Shown here in pieces: positions 43,320-52,547 of a stretch of DNA of 64,000 nt. The translations under genes and the position numbers were made by a program. The DNA is taken from assembly GCF_000184705.1 (NCBI RefSeq), contig NC_014831.1, positions 1,674,001 through 1,738,000 on the forward strand, written 5' to 3'. This stretch comes from Thermaerobacter marianensis DSM 12885 (GTDB lineage: Bacteria > Bacillota > Sulfobacillia > Thermaerobacterales > Thermaerobacteraceae). The notes below the pieces were generated by a model. It was not told the DNA's origin. It searched no databases and was given only the letters and a program-made list of their open reading frames with translations. Positions within the stretch are counted from its first letter, which is position 1. Every line of letters begins with the position of its first letter.

Positions 43320-45105
43320 GGATCAACACCTCGCGCGCCCGGGAATAGATCTCGCTGGCCAGGAACGGGTCGCCGTCGTACTTGTTGCAGCCGTGGAGCT
43401 TCTCGTGGAAGCCCACTTCCCGCTGCAGGTAACCCGCCAGCTGGCCGGTGTAGTTGTTCTCCACCACCAGCACCTTGGGTGCCGCCTGCAGGTAGCCGCG
43501 GACCTTGTCCTTGGGGAAGGGATGCAGCGCCCGCAGGTGCAGGTGACCGACCTTGTAGCCGTCGGCCGCGAGGCGCTCCACCGCCTCCTGGATGCGGCCG
43601 ATGGTGGAGCCCCAGCCCACCAGCAGCAGGTCGACCCGGTCGGCCGGCTCGTCCCCGTAGTAGTCGACGTACTGGCCAAGATCCAGGCCGTCCAGCTTGC
43701 GCATGCGCTTCTTCATCTGGATCTCGCGGGTGGAGGTGTCTTCGATCTCCTCAGTCCCCGCCTCGTCGTGCTCGTTGCCCAGCGCCACGTAGCGGCCGTT
43801 GCGCATGCCCGGCAGGCTCCGCGGCGAGATGCCCGACTCCGTCACCAGGTAGCGCTTGTAGGCGCCGCGCTCCATGGCGTCGAGCTCCTCCTGGCTGATG
43901 AGGCTCCCGCGGTCGATCCGGATGCGGCCGTAGTCCAGGCCGTCGATGGACTGGCGGGACATGCCCAGGGACAGGTCGCTGACCAGGTAGACGGGGCACT
44001 GGTACCGCTCCGCCAGGTTGAACGCCTCGGCCGCCATGTAGAAGCAATCCTCCACGGTGGCCGGCGTCAGGACGATGCGCGGGATCTCGCCGTGGGTGCC
44101 GAAGATCAGCTGGTTGAGGTCGCTCTGCTCGGTCTTGGTGGGCAGGCCGGTGGACGGGCCGCCGCGCATGACGTCGACGATCACCAGCGGCGTCTCGGAC
44201 ATGCCGGCCAGGCCCACGGCCTCCTGCATCAGCGAGATGCCCGGCCCGGAGGTGGAGGTCATGGCCCGGACGCCGGCGTAGTTGGCGCCGATGGCCATGT
44301 TGACCGCCGCGATCTCGTCCTCGGCCTGGACCACCACACCGCCGTACTTGGGGAAGTTCTTGAGGAACCAGTACATGATCTCCGTGGCCGGCGTGATGGG
44401 ATAGGCCGCCAGGAACCGGCAGCCCGCCGCCAGGGCGCCGAAGGCAACGGCCTCGTTACCCGAGATGAACAGGCGCCGCCGCACCTCGGGCCGCTGGGGC
44501 AGGGTGGCCACCTGGCCGATCTCCCGGACGCCGTACTCGAAGCCACGGCGCAGCGCCTCCATGTTGAGCTCGACCACCTGGCCGCCCTTGGCACCGAAGC
44601 GGGCCTCGATGGTGGGCCGGAACTCCTCCACGGGCAGGCCCACCAGGGCGGCCGTGACGCCCACGGCCACCATGTTCTTCATGATCGGGTTGCCCAGCTC
44701 GCGGGCGATCTTGGTCAGCGGCACGCCGTAGACCCGCACCTGCCGGCCTTCGGGGATGCGCGCCTTGAAGATGTCGTCGTAGACGATGACGCCGTCCCGC
44801 ACCAGCTCGTGCAGGTTGTGGTCGATGGTCTTCTGGTCGAAGGCGATCAGCACGTGCAGCTCGTCGCCGTGATGCCGGATCAGGTGGTCGGCGGCCCGCA
44901 CCTTGTAGTTGGTGTGACCGCCCTTGATCAGGGACATGAAGTGCCGGTACTGGTAGACGTAGTACCCCAGCCGGTTCAGGGTCTGGGACACGATCTCGCC
45001 CGTGCTGTCGATACCCTCGCCCTGCTGGCCGCCCACCTTCCAGTTGAACTCGCCCGTCAAGGTCGTGGGAGCACCCGTTGCAGGATGGTGCAGCTCCTTG
45101 GCCAC
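43312..45105 (-). CDS. korA: 2-oxoacid:ferredoxin oxidoreductase alpha subunit KorA (gamma-alpha fusion)
   Basis: A 597-residue fused gamma-alpha subunit. The gamma domain is N-terminal (NWKVGGQQGEGIDSTGEI, SLIKGGHTNYKVRAAD). The alpha pyrimidine-binding domain starts at about 215 with FISGNEAVAFGALAAGCRFLAAYPITPATEI, and STSGPGISLMQEA follows. The C-terminal domain carries LLLVGWGSTIGRIQEAVERL and LHLRALHPFPKD. GTG 45105 has GGGGTGA upstream. A possible -10 TATACT lies about 25-30 bases before the start on the minus strand, without a clear -35. Confidence 0.92.
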   Translation of the reverse strand: MAKELHHPATGAPTTLTGEFNWKVGGQQGEGIDSTGEIVSQTLNRLGYYVYQYRHFMSLIKGGHTNYKVRAADHLIRHHGDELHVLIAFDQKTIDHNLHELVRDGVIVYDDIFKARIPEGRQVRVYGVPLTKIARELGNPIMKNMVAVGVTAALVGLPVEEFRPTIEARFGAKGGQVVELNMEALRRGFEYGVREIGQVATLPQRPEVRRRLFISGNEAVAFGALAAGCRFLAAYPITPATEIMYWFLKNFPKYGGVVVQAEDEIAAVNMAIGANYAGVRAMTSTSGPGISLMQEAVGLAGMSETPLVIVDVMRGGPSTGLPTKTEQSDLNQLIFGTHGEIPRIVLTPATVEDCFYMAAEAFNLAERYQCPVYLVSDLSLGMSRQSIDGLDYGRIRIDRGSLISQEELDAMERGAYKRYLVTESGISPRSLPGMRNGRYVALGNEHDEAGTEEIEDTSTREIQMKKRMRKLDGLDLGQYVDYYGDEPADRVDLLLVGWGSTIGRIQEAVERLAADGYKVGHLHLRALHPFPKDKVRGYLQAAPKVLVVENNYTGQLAGYLQREVGFHEKLHGCNKYDGDPFLASEIYSRAREVLIHG

Positions 45106-45718
45106 GGCCCTCACCCCTTTTCCTACCGTCAGTATACAGCAGTTGGCGATGATGCTGCCGGCTCCTGCCGCCGGCATGCATTTCACCGGCTGCCTCGTGC
45201 CGCTCGCCGCCGGAAACCTCCCGCTCGCCCCGTCCGGATCCGTCCGGAAGCCCCAGTTGTTTCCTGTCTGGCGCCGGACGGCCGCACCGGGCGGCCCCGG
45301 CTTCCGCAACCTGCCAGGCGCGCATCTTGCACGGACAAGGGTCCCGTGCAAGCCGGATATGCACGACTTGCACGGCGTGCGCCTGCCGAGGCCGGGCCAA
45401 CCGGGCTCGGGCTCGGGCTCGGACTACGGCTTTGGCTGCGGCCGGTTTGACTGGGGCCGGCGGATCGGGGGTGCCGCGATGGAGGGAACCGCGCCAGGCG
45501 GCGGGCGGCGGCGAGGGGGCTCGTTGCGGTGCCATCACGACCGCGGGTCAGGCCGAGCGCAGCCCCGGCCACGGGCCGGACCGCCGGGCGGCCACGGGCC
45601 GGACGGCCGGGCGGCGGGGAAGCGCCGCCCACAAGGCGGCGCCCCGGCCCGCCGGGGGCCGGGGCGCCGCGCCGCCACGACCCAAGGCCGCGGCAGGGGC
45701 CGGGTTCGTCCCGATCAC
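45106..45718. other. 613-base non-coding stretch upstream of korA
   Basis: No recognisable gene; open frames here are low complexity. It holds a run of GGGCTC-type repeats near 45405-45420, an inverted pair CTTGCACGG (45326-45334) / CCGTGCAAG (45344-45352) with a third direct copy at 45367-45375, and one GGTTCGTCC motif at 45703. The korA promoter is expected at the left end. Confidence 0.55.
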
Positions 45719-46933
45719 TCACGTCAGGGAGAGGATCAGCCGGTTCGGGTCGTCCACCCTCTCCCGCTGGGTGATCATGTCCACGATCTTCTTGCGGGCG
45801 CGCAGGTCGCCGATGAGCACGGCGCCCACCAGCCGGCCCTCCAGGAAGAACAGCCGCTGGTACTGGCGGTTGTCCCAGTCCACGTGGGAGACGGCCTCCA
45901 CTTCGGGGTGGTTCTCGGGGGTTGCGCCAATGGCCGTGATCTTCGAGTCGAACAGGCCGCTGGAGTAGACGGGCACCTCGCGGTAGGGCCGCCGGGCTCC
46001 GGCCATGTTGGCCGCCGCCACCCGGCCGTGCATCATGGCGTTGTTCCACGTGCCCATCTGGTTGTGCCGGCCGATGAACACGTCGAAGAACCGGGCCACG
46101 TCGCCGGCGGCGTAGATGCCGGGGACGTTGGTCGCAAGGTACTCGTCGGTGACCACGCCGCCGCGGACGTCGACCCCCGTGCCGTCCAGCAGCTCCGTGT
46201 AAAAGTCCAGGCCCAGGCCGCAGCCCACCATGTCGGCCTCGATCACCCGGCCGCCGGTGGTGGTCACCGCCTTGACGGTGCCCTGGGCGGCGTGGACCTC
46301 GGCCACTTCCTCGCCGTAGAGGATCTCCACGCCGTGGTCCCGGGCCAGGAGGTCCACCAGCCGGCCGCCGTCCTCATCCAGAATGCGCCGCAGCCAGCGG
46401 GGTCCGCGGATCAGCCAGACCACCTCGAGACCCCGCCGCCGGAAACCTTCCGCCAGCTCGTAGGCGATGAAGCTGCCGCCGACCACCACCGCCCGCCGGG
46501 CCGTGGCGAAGCGCTCCACCATCGCCCGCGTATCGTCCAGGGTCTGGAAGTAGTAGACGCCGGGGGTGTCGGCGCCGGGCGCGGGCAGGGGCCGGGGGTG
46601 GCCCCCCGTCGCCACCAGCAGCTTGTCGTATGGAAAGGTCTCCCCCGCCTCGGTCACCACCACGCCCTCGTCGGGGTGGACCTTGGCCACCCGGGTCTCC
46701 AGGCGCAGGTCGATGCCGCGCTGGGCATGCTGCTCCACCGACCGCATGAAGACCTTGTCTTCCGACACGGTGCCCTTGAGGTAGTGGGGCAGGGAGACCC
46801 GGTTGTAGAGCGGGTACGGTTCCGCCGCCAGGAGGGTGACCTGGCTCTGCGGGTCCAGCTTCTTCAGCGTCTCGGCGGCCGTGGTGCCGGCCACGCCGTT
46901 GCCCACGATGACGTATCGCTTTGAGTCGGCCAT
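45719..46933 (-). CDS. FAD-dependent pyridine-nucleotide oxidoreductase (NirB/rubredoxin-reductase-like)
   Basis: A 404-residue flavoprotein with two Rossmann folds: FAD-binding YVIVGNGVAGTTAAETL at the start, NAD(P)-binding AVVVGGSFIAYELAEGF at mid-length, and GIYAAGDVARFFD as the FAD-contacting ATG/GD motif. It resembles the reductase part of nitrite reductase NirB and rubredoxin or assimilatory reductases. No CXXXXC redox disulfide is visible near the flavin. ATG 46933 follows GAGGAGGAG. It precedes korA at 613 bases on the same strand. The electron acceptor is unknown; ferredoxin or rubredoxin is possible. Confidence 0.87.
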   Translation of the reverse strand: MADSKRYVIVGNGVAGTTAAETLKKLDPQSQVTLLAAEPYPLYNRVSLPHYLKGTVSEDKVFMRSVEQHAQRGIDLRLETRVAKVHPDEGVVVTEAGETFPYDKLLVATGGHPRPLPAPGADTPGVYYFQTLDDTRAMVERFATARRAVVVGGSFIAYELAEGFRRRGLEVVWLIRGPRWLRRILDEDGGRLVDLLARDHGVEILYGEEVAEVHAAQGTVKAVTTTGGRVIEADMVGCGLGLDFYTELLDGTGVDVRGGVVTDEYLATNVPGIYAAGDVARFFDVFIGRHNQMGTWNNAMMHGRVAAANMAGARRPYREVPVYSSGLFDSKITAIGATPENHPEVEAVSHVDWDNRQYQRLFFLEGRLVGAVLIGDLRARKKIVDMITQRERVDDPNRLILSLT

Positions 46934-47189
46934 CGACGCTCCTCCTCGCCGCCCCCGGCGCCGGGGGTGGCGACCCGTCGGCCACCGCCCCGGTGCTCTC
47001 ACGGGCCGGGCCCGGCGGGGTCCGCCGGCTCGTCCCAGCCCCTGCCACCCGGCGCGCCGGAATGCAGACCACATCCATTATGTTGGTCCGCCGTGGGCGG
47101 CGCAACCAGTCGCCCGTCCGCCGCCGCGGGTTGCGCCCCGCCCGCGCCCGGCCGCGTTCGTCCGCCGGAACGTCCGATCAAGGGGCTGC

Positions 47190-48215
47190 TCAGGGGTGCA
47201 GGATCTGGGAAAGGAACCGGCGGGCCCGCTCGTGGGCGGGCTCGCGGAAGAACCGGTCGGGCGGCGCCTCCTCCAGCAGCATGCCCTGGTCGATGAACAC
47301 GATGCGGTCGGCGACCTCCCGGGCGAAGCCCACCTCGTGGGTCACCACCAGCATCGTCATGCCCGACGCCGCCAGCTCCCGCATGACGTCCAGGACTTCC
47401 TTGATCATCTCCGGGTCCAGGGCCGAGGTGGGCTCGTCGAAGAGCATCACCTTCGGCTGCATGGCCAGGGCCCGGGCGATGGCCACCCGCTGCTGCTGGC
47501 CGCCCGAAAGCTGCGCGGGGTACTTGTGGGCGTGCTCTTCCAGCCCCACCCGGGCCAGCAGCTCCAGGGCCAGTTCCTCCGCCCGGCGGCGGGGCCACTT
47601 GCGTACCCAGACGGGCCCCAGGGTGACGTTCTGCAGCGCCGTCAGGTGGGGGAACAGGTTGAACTGCTGGAAGACCATCCCCACCTCCCGGCGCACGGCC
47701 TCGATCCGGTGCAGGTCCGGCCCGAGTTCGATGCCGTCGACCACGATGCGGCCCCGCTGGATGGGCTCCAGGGCGTTGATGGTGCGGATGAAGGTGGACT
47801 TGCCCGAGCCCGAGGGGCCCATGATCACCACCACCTCGCCCTGCCGCACCTCCAGGCTGATGCCCTTGAGCACGTGGGCGTGGCCGAACCACTTGTGCAC
47901 GTCCTCGCACAGCACCATGGGCGGGGCTGCCGCCGCGGCCGTCCCGGTCGCCCCCCGACCCGGACCAACCGGCTCTCCCCCGCCCGGGCGGCCCGGTGCT
48001 GCCGGTCCCGGGCGCGCCGGAACGCCCTCGCCCGGACGAGCCGGCGCCCCTTGGGACGGCGCCCCGCTGCCGGGGGACCCGGCGCCTGCCGCTGGGTTGG
48101 ATGCCAACGCGCTCGCCTCCATTCCTTTCGTTGAGTCGCTCTCCGGCTTGTTGTATCGCTCTCCGGATTGCTCCGGATGCTTCCTCCGGCTTGCTCCCGA
48201 TGCTTCCCGCACCAT
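47190..48215 (-). CDS. aapP: Polar amino-acid ABC transporter ATPase (AapP/GlnQ type)
   Basis: Energises amino-acid uptake. Walker [11 protein letters not shown]-loop FQQFNLFPH, signature [16 protein letters not shown], Walker [15 protein letters not shown] and the switch His in VVTHEV are all present. The enzyme proper begins near residue 100 ([12 protein letters not shown]). Before it is a Pro/Gly linker of unusual length. ATG 48215 and ATG 48122 are both in frame and both have weak ribosome-binding sites. The first 30 codons contain a repeated CCGGAGAGCGA element. Last gene of the aapJ-Q-M-P run. Confidence 0.9.
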   Translation of the reverse strand: MVREASGASRRKHPEQSGERYNKPESDSTKGMEASALASNPAAGAGSPGSGAPSQGAPARPGEGVPARPGPAAPGRPGGGEPVGPGRGATGTAAAAAPPMVLCEDVHKWFGHAHVLKGISLEVRQGEVVVIMGPSGSGKSTFIRTINALEPIQRGRIVVDGIELGPDLHRIEAVRREVGMVFQQFNLFPHLTALQNVTLGPVWVRKWPRRRAEELALELLARVGLEEHAHKYPAQLSGGQQQRVAIARALAMQPKVMLFDEPTSALDPEMIKEVLDVMRELAASGMTMLVVTHEVGFAREVADRIVFIDQGMLLEEAPPDRFFREPAHERARRFLSQILHP

Positions 48216-48261
48216 CGCTCCCCGGCCTCTTCCGGCGACGTGCGGTTCGACCCCTCGCCTG

Positions 48262-49437
48262 CTACCGCTCGCCCACGCCCAGCCGCCGCTCCAGCCGCCG
48301 GCTGGCCAGGGACATGCCGTAGCAGAAGACCCAGTACACCGCCGCCACGAAGGCGTAGACCTCCACGTGGCGGCCCAGGTAGGCGGGGTTCGAGAGCACG
48401 CTCTGGGCGACGCCGACGAACTCCAGAAGGCCCCACACCGCCACCAGGGAGGTGTCCTTGAACAGGCTGATGAACTGGCCCACCAGGGCCGGGATCACCG
48501 CCCGCAGCGCCTGGGGGAGGACGACGAGGAACACCGCCTGGGTGCCGGTGAGGCCCAGGGCCTGGGCGGCTTCGATCTGCCCGCGGGGCACGCCCTGCAG
48601 GCCGCCGCGGACGGCCTCGGCCACGTAGGCGGCGGTGAAGAGCACCAGGCCCGCCGCCGCCCGGGTCACCAGGTCGGGCCGCACCGCCGGCGGCAGGAAC
48701 AGGGGCAGGGCCGTCATGGAGAAGAACAGCACCACCATCAACGGCGTGCCCCGGACCAGCTCGATGTAGGCGATGGACAGGGCCCGCACCACGGGCAGGG
48801 AGCTCACCCGGCCCAGGGCGAGGGCCACGCCCAGGGGAAAGGACAGGGTGATGCCGGCCACGGCCAGCACCAGGGTGAGGACCAGACCGTAGCCCGTCCC
48901 CGCGCCCCCGACCCGGGGCACCGACAGCACCAGGGCCATGGCCGCGGGCACCAGCACGACCCAGGCCGCCACCACCGGCAGCTGGAAGCGGCGCCAGCGG
49001 GCGGAACCCGCCCATGCCAGGCCGCCGGCCAGCACCAGCAGGACCAGGACGCCCAGGGCCGCACCCACCCGCCAGAGCTGGTCGCGGGGGTAGGCCCCGA
49101 CCAGCAGGAGCAGCAGGTTGTCCCGGACCACGGCCCACTGGGCGCGGGTAAAGGCCCACTCCACCACCGCCCGGCCGGCCCGGACCAGGACGGTCAGGCA
49201 CACCAGGGTCAGCAGGCCGTGATACCAGGTCCCCAGCAGGTTGGCCCGGATCCACGCCGCCGCCCGCTGGGGCCAGGGGACCTGGGGCGGGGGCGTCGCC
49301 AGCGGGGGCCCGCCGGGACCGGCCGGGACGCCCTCCGCCGCCGGCACGGCCGGGGCCCGGACCGGCGCGGGCACCGCCGGGCCTGCTGCGGGCCCCGCCA
49401 CGGGACCTGCCGCGGATCCCCTCGCCGGTTCGTCCAT
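48262..49437 (-). CDS. aapM: Polar amino-acid ABC transporter permease (AapM type)
   Basis: Membrane channel half of the transporter. The long form (391 residues, about eight hydrophobic helices) fits AapM/BztC. The C-terminal MetI-like domain carries [43 protein letters not shown] with the EAA loop, and [27 protein letters not shown]. The first 50 residues are Ala/Pro/Gly and begin MDEPARG, encoded by a GGACGAACC motif. It overlaps or abuts aapQ (1 base apart). Confidence 0.92.
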   Translation of the reverse strand: MDEPARGSAAGPVAGPAAGPAVPAPVRAPAVPAAEGVPAGPGGPPLATPPPQVPWPQRAAAWIRANLLGTWYHGLLTLVCLTVLVRAGRAVVEWAFTRAQWAVVRDNLLLLLVGAYPRDQLWRVGAALGVLVLLVLAGGLAWAGSARWRRFQLPVVAAWVVLVPAAMALVLSVPRVGGAGTGYGLVLTLVLAVAGITLSFPLGVALALGRVSSLPVVRALSIAYIELVRGTPLMVVLFFSMTALPLFLPPAVRPDLVTRAAAGLVLFTAAYVAEAVRGGLQGVPRGQIEAAQALGLTGTQAVFLVVLPQALRAVIPALVGQFISLFKDTSLVAVWGLLEFVGVAQSVLSNPAYLGRHVEVYAFVAAVYWVFCYGMSLASRRLERRLGVGER

Positions 49438-50616
49438 TCACGCCACCCCCCGCCGCAGCGACCGGTTGTAGAGGTTCATCAAGAGCGACGTCAGCAGGCT
49501 GAAGGCCAGGTACGTGCCGCCGACCATCAGCAGCACCTCCAGGGTGCGGCCCGTCTGGTTGACGATGGTGCTGCTGACGTTGAGCAGGTCGGGGAAGGCC
49601 ACGGCCATGGCCAGGCTGGAATTCTTGATCAGGTTGAGGTACTGGCTGGTCAGCGGCGGGATGATGATGCGCAGCGCCTGGGGAAAGACCACCAGCCGCT
49701 GCACCAGCAAAGGCGGCAGGCCCAGCGACGCGGCCGCCTCCCACTGCCCCCGCGGTACGGCCAGCACGCCGCCCCGCACCACCTCGGCGATGAAGGCGCC
49801 GGTGTAGATCACCAGGGCCAGAAGCAGGGCGGTGAATTCCGCGGACAGCATCAGGCCCCCCTGGAAGTTGAACCGCGCCAGCACGGGCCGGTCCAGGACC
49901 AGGGGCGGGCCCGGCGGGAGGAACCCGGCCGCCAGGACGCCCGCCGCCAGCAGCACCGCGGCCACCAGCCCCGGCCGGGTCTCCCGCCCCTCCTCCACCC
50001 GCCGGCGCAGCAGCCGCCGGTAGGCGACCATGGCCGCCACCGCAGCCGTCAACACGATGGCCAGGGCCGGGCCGAAGCCCGGCCCCGGCTTGGGCGCCGG
50101 CATCACCAGCCCCCGGTTCATGAGGAAGACCGAACCGGGCAGGGTGATGGCCTGGGCCGCCGGCGGCAGGGTGTAGACGATGGCCCCGTACCAGAAGAAC
50201 AGCTGCAGCAGCAGGGGCGTGTTCCGCGTCACCTCGACATACAGGGACGCCAGCAGGCGGACCAGCCCGTTGCCGGAGAGCCGCGCCAGGCCGGCCGTCA
50301 CCCCCACCACCGTGGCCAGGACCACGCCCAGCACCGACACCCGCAGGGTGTTGACCAGGCCGGCGAGGAAGGCGCGCCCGTAGGGGTCGGATGCCCGGTA
50401 GGCGATGGACGTCTCGCCGATGGCAAAGGAGGCAGGGTGCCGCAGGAAGTCGAATCCCGGCGTGATGCCAAGTTGTTGCAGATTGCGCTGGACGTTGCCG
50501 ATCAGATAGACAGCCGCCGCGGCGACGGCGACCAGCACCACCCCTTGGATCAGGAGCCGCCGCAGGCGGACGTCGGCCACCCGGGCCTGCACCGGTCGGG
50601 TGGGCCGTGCGGTCAT
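49438..50616 (-). CDS. aapQ: Polar amino-acid ABC transporter permease (AapQ type)
   Basis: The other membrane half. Typical AapQ features: N-terminal helix with VYLIGNVQRNLQQLGITPGFDFL, then FLAGLVNTLRVSVLGVV, VEVTRNTPLLLQLFFWY and the EAA loop VRGGVLAVPRGQWEAAASLGLPP. NLIKNSSLAMAVAFPDLL follows. 392 residues, normal for AapQ. ATG 50616 follows GGAGGGGAG on the minus strand. It lies 247 bases after aapJ, a gap in which I see no gene. Confidence 0.93.
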   Translation of the reverse strand: MTARPTRPVQARVADVRLRRLLIQGVVLVAVAAAAVYLIGNVQRNLQQLGITPGFDFLRHPASFAIGETSIAYRASDPYGRAFLAGLVNTLRVSVLGVVLATVVGVTAGLARLSGNGLVRLLASLYVEVTRNTPLLLQLFFWYGAIVYTLPPAAQAITLPGSVFLMNRGLVMPAPKPGPGFGPALAIVLTAAVAAMVAYRRLLRRRVEEGRETRPGLVAAVLLAAGVLAAGFLPPGPPLVLDRPVLARFNFQGGLMLSAEFTALLLALVIYTGAFIAEVVRGGVLAVPRGQWEAAASLGLPPLLVQRLVVFPQALRIIIPPLTSQYLNLIKNSSLAMAVAFPDLLNVSSTIVNQTGRTLEVLLMVGGTYLAFSLLTSLLMNLYNRSLRRGVA

Positions 50617-50863
50617 AGACTCCCCTCCTTCGGATGCGGCGGGGGAACCGACCGGTTCCCCCGCCGCCCGCCTTCGCTTGCCGCCGGTTCGCCCGCCAGG
50701 ACCGGGCCGTGCCCGCCCGGGGCGGACCCGTGCCGCCGCCGGCCAGGCCCGTGCCCTCGCCGGGCCAGCCGGGGTCCGCGTCCGGGCGAGCCCAAGATCG
50801 CGGTCCCGTCCCTGCGGACCTTACCCGGAACCCGTCGCGTCGGCCGCAGCCGGTGCCGCAGGA

Positions 50864-51964
50864 TCAGCGGAAGGGCGGCGCGTACAGCAAGCCGCCGTTG
50901 GTCCACAGCTCGTTGAGCCCGCGCTCCAGCTTGAAGGGCGTGTTCGGCCCCAGGTTGCGGTCGTAGATCTCGCCGTAGTTGCCCACGTGCTTGATCACGC
51001 GGTAGGCGAAGTCGTTGCTGATCCCCAGCCCCTGGCCCAGCTCGCCCTCGACGCCCAGGAAGCGGCGGATGTCGGGGTTGTCGCTGTTCTTGAACTGGTC
51101 CACGTTCTGGGAGGTGATGCCGAACTCCTCCGCCTGGATGGTGGCGTAGACCACCCACTTCACCACGTCGAACCACGCCGAGTCGTTGTTCTTGACGGCG
51201 GGACCCAGCGGCTCCTTGGACAGCATCTCGTCCAGGATCACGTGGTTGTCGGGATCCGACAGCACGGCCCGCCGGCCGGCCAGCTGCGACTTGTCGCTGG
51301 TGACGGCGTCGCAGCCGCCCGACTCGTAGGTGGCGTAGAGCTGGTCGGCGTCTTCGAAGGTCTTGGGCGTGAAGCTGGCGCCCAGGGCCCGCATCCGGTC
51401 CGTCAGCACCATCTCGTTGGTCGTGCCGCTGAGGACGCAGATGGTGGCGCCGTCCAGGTCGGCCAGCGTCTTGACGTTGCGGTCCTTGCGGACCATGATG
51501 CCGCCGCCGTCGTAGAAGGTGGTCGGGGCGAACTCCATGCCGTTGACGGTGTCGCGCCCCAGGGTCCAGGTGGTGTTGCGGATCAGCACGTCGACCTCGC
51601 CGGACTGGACGGCGGTGAACCGCTCCTGGGCGCTGAGGGGCCGGAACTCGACGGCGTTGGGATCGTCGAACAGGGCCGCGGCGATGGCGCGGCAGAAGTC
51701 GGCGTCAAAGCCCGTCATCTGGCCGTTGGGGTCCAGGTAGCTGAAGCCCGGCAGCTGGCCGTTGACGCCGCAGATCAGCTTGCCGCGCTGCAGCACCACC
51801 TGCAGCCGGCTCTGGCCGCCCTCCGCGCCGGCGGTACCGCCGCCGGTGCCTCCCCCGCCGGAAGAACCCGCCGGCTGCGAGCCGCCGCTCGAGCAGGCCG
51901 ACACCACCAGGGCCACCATGGCCACCACGGCCGCTGCGACCAGCCGAATACGGCGTAACGACAA
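50864..51964 (-). CDS. aapJ: General amino-acid-binding lipoprotein (AapJ type)
   Basis: Extracellular solute-binding protein of family 3, anchored by lipid. TTG 51964 has GGGGGTG upstream. A signal peptide (LVAAAVVAMVALVVSAC) ends in a lipobox with Cys at about residue 22, followed by a Gly/Ser linker. The mature protein shows GKLICGVNGQLPGFSYLDPNGQMTGFDADFCRAIAAA, VDVLIRNTTWTLGRDT and a C-terminal NYGEIYDRNLG, all as in AapJ. 366 residues. It diverges from the proC leader. Confidence 0.93.
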   Translation of the reverse strand: MSLRRIRLVAAAVVAMVALVVSACSSGGSQPAGSSGGGGTGGGTAGAEGGQSRLQVVLQRGKLICGVNGQLPGFSYLDPNGQMTGFDADFCRAIAAALFDDPNAVEFRPLSAQERFTAVQSGEVDVLIRNTTWTLGRDTVNGMEFAPTTFYDGGGIMVRKDRNVKTLADLDGATICVLSGTTNEMVLTDRMRALGASFTPKTFEDADQLYATYESGGCDAVTSDKSQLAGRRAVLSDPDNHVILDEMLSKEPLGPAVKNNDSAWFDVVKWVVYATIQAEEFGITSQNVDQFKNSDNPDIRRFLGVEGELGQGLGISNDFAYRVIKHVGNYGEIYDRNLGPNTPFKLERGLNELWTNGGLLYAPPFR

Positions 51965-52104
51965 AGAGACCACCCCCAGGGAAGATGGAACGTGGAGGAA
52001 TCGGGCGGGCCGGAGGTCACGCAGCGGCCCCCCATCGCCAGGATTCGGCGACAACGGCTCTAATTCGCCAGGAAACCGGCGCCTCCTGCCAGCCGTTTCC
52101 GGTC

Positions 52105-52133
52105 TTGTGCGCCCGGCGCCGCGCGTGTATAAA
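52105..52133 (+). promoter_or_regulatory. Promoter of the proC leader
   Basis: TTGTGC (52105-52110), 17 bases, TATAAA (52128-52133), in an AT-rich patch between divergent aapJ and proC. Transcription would begin near 52141, about 60 bases before T-box stem I. Confidence 0.7.
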
Positions 52134-52194
52134 TAAACGCAAGCATTCCATCCCGCGACCGGCCATGACGGGACCCAAGGGGCGCCCTCCGACC

Positions 52195-52522
52195 GGTGCA
52201 GAGAGCCGGCTTCAGCGGCTGGAAGAGCCGGCCCGGCCCGCGCCCCGACCCCTCCCCGAGCCGTACGGCAACGGCCGGCGACGGGCGCCGCACCTTGCCC
52301 GACGGGGCGTCACGGCCCCGGGAGGGGTGCGGTCTCCGCCGGCCCGAACCGTACCGGTGCCCGCCCGTTACGCGGGCAAGGGGGCGTGCCCGCACGGCAC
52401 GTCCCTGGAGACCGGCGCGCGCCACCGCGCCGGGCGGGCTGCGATCCGGCCCGCCCGGCCCCGCGATCCGGTGAAGCAAGGTGGTACCGCGGTACCCCCG
52501 CCCTTGCCCGGCGGGGGTTTTT
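52195..52522 (+). promoter_or_regulatory. T-box riboswitch of proC
   Basis: Stem I begins with AGAGAG (52200-52205) and its partner GGCTGGAAGAGCCGGC, the same arrangement as in the cimA leader. The T-box proper AAGGTGGTACCGCGG is at 52478-52492 and leads straight into a terminator. A proline specifier (CCN) is expected; CCC/CCT triplets occur around 52250 (GACCCCTCCCC) but I cannot fix which is used. proC is a known T-box target in Firmicutes. Confidence 0.85.
52495..52522 (+). terminator. T-box terminator before proC
   Basis: CCCCCGCC-CTTGCCC-GGCGGGGG followed by TTTTTCATTT; it ends 25 bases before the proC start. The tail matches that of the cimA terminator exactly. Confidence 0.92.
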
Positions 52523-52547
52523 CATTTCCCGAAGGAGGTGGCGGTCC

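Noticed and set aside
48130-48215. A tandem repeat or CRISPR-like array near the aapP start (CCGGAGAGCGA copies)
   Set aside because: There are only two clear copies with uneven spacing inside the coding frame. This is too little for an array.
46921-50916. A 1331-codon plus-strand open frame
   Set aside because: It runs antisense to the flavoprotein and transporter genes, has His/Gln/Arg/Gly-skewed composition and no recognisable domain. Long shadow frames are expected at this GC content.
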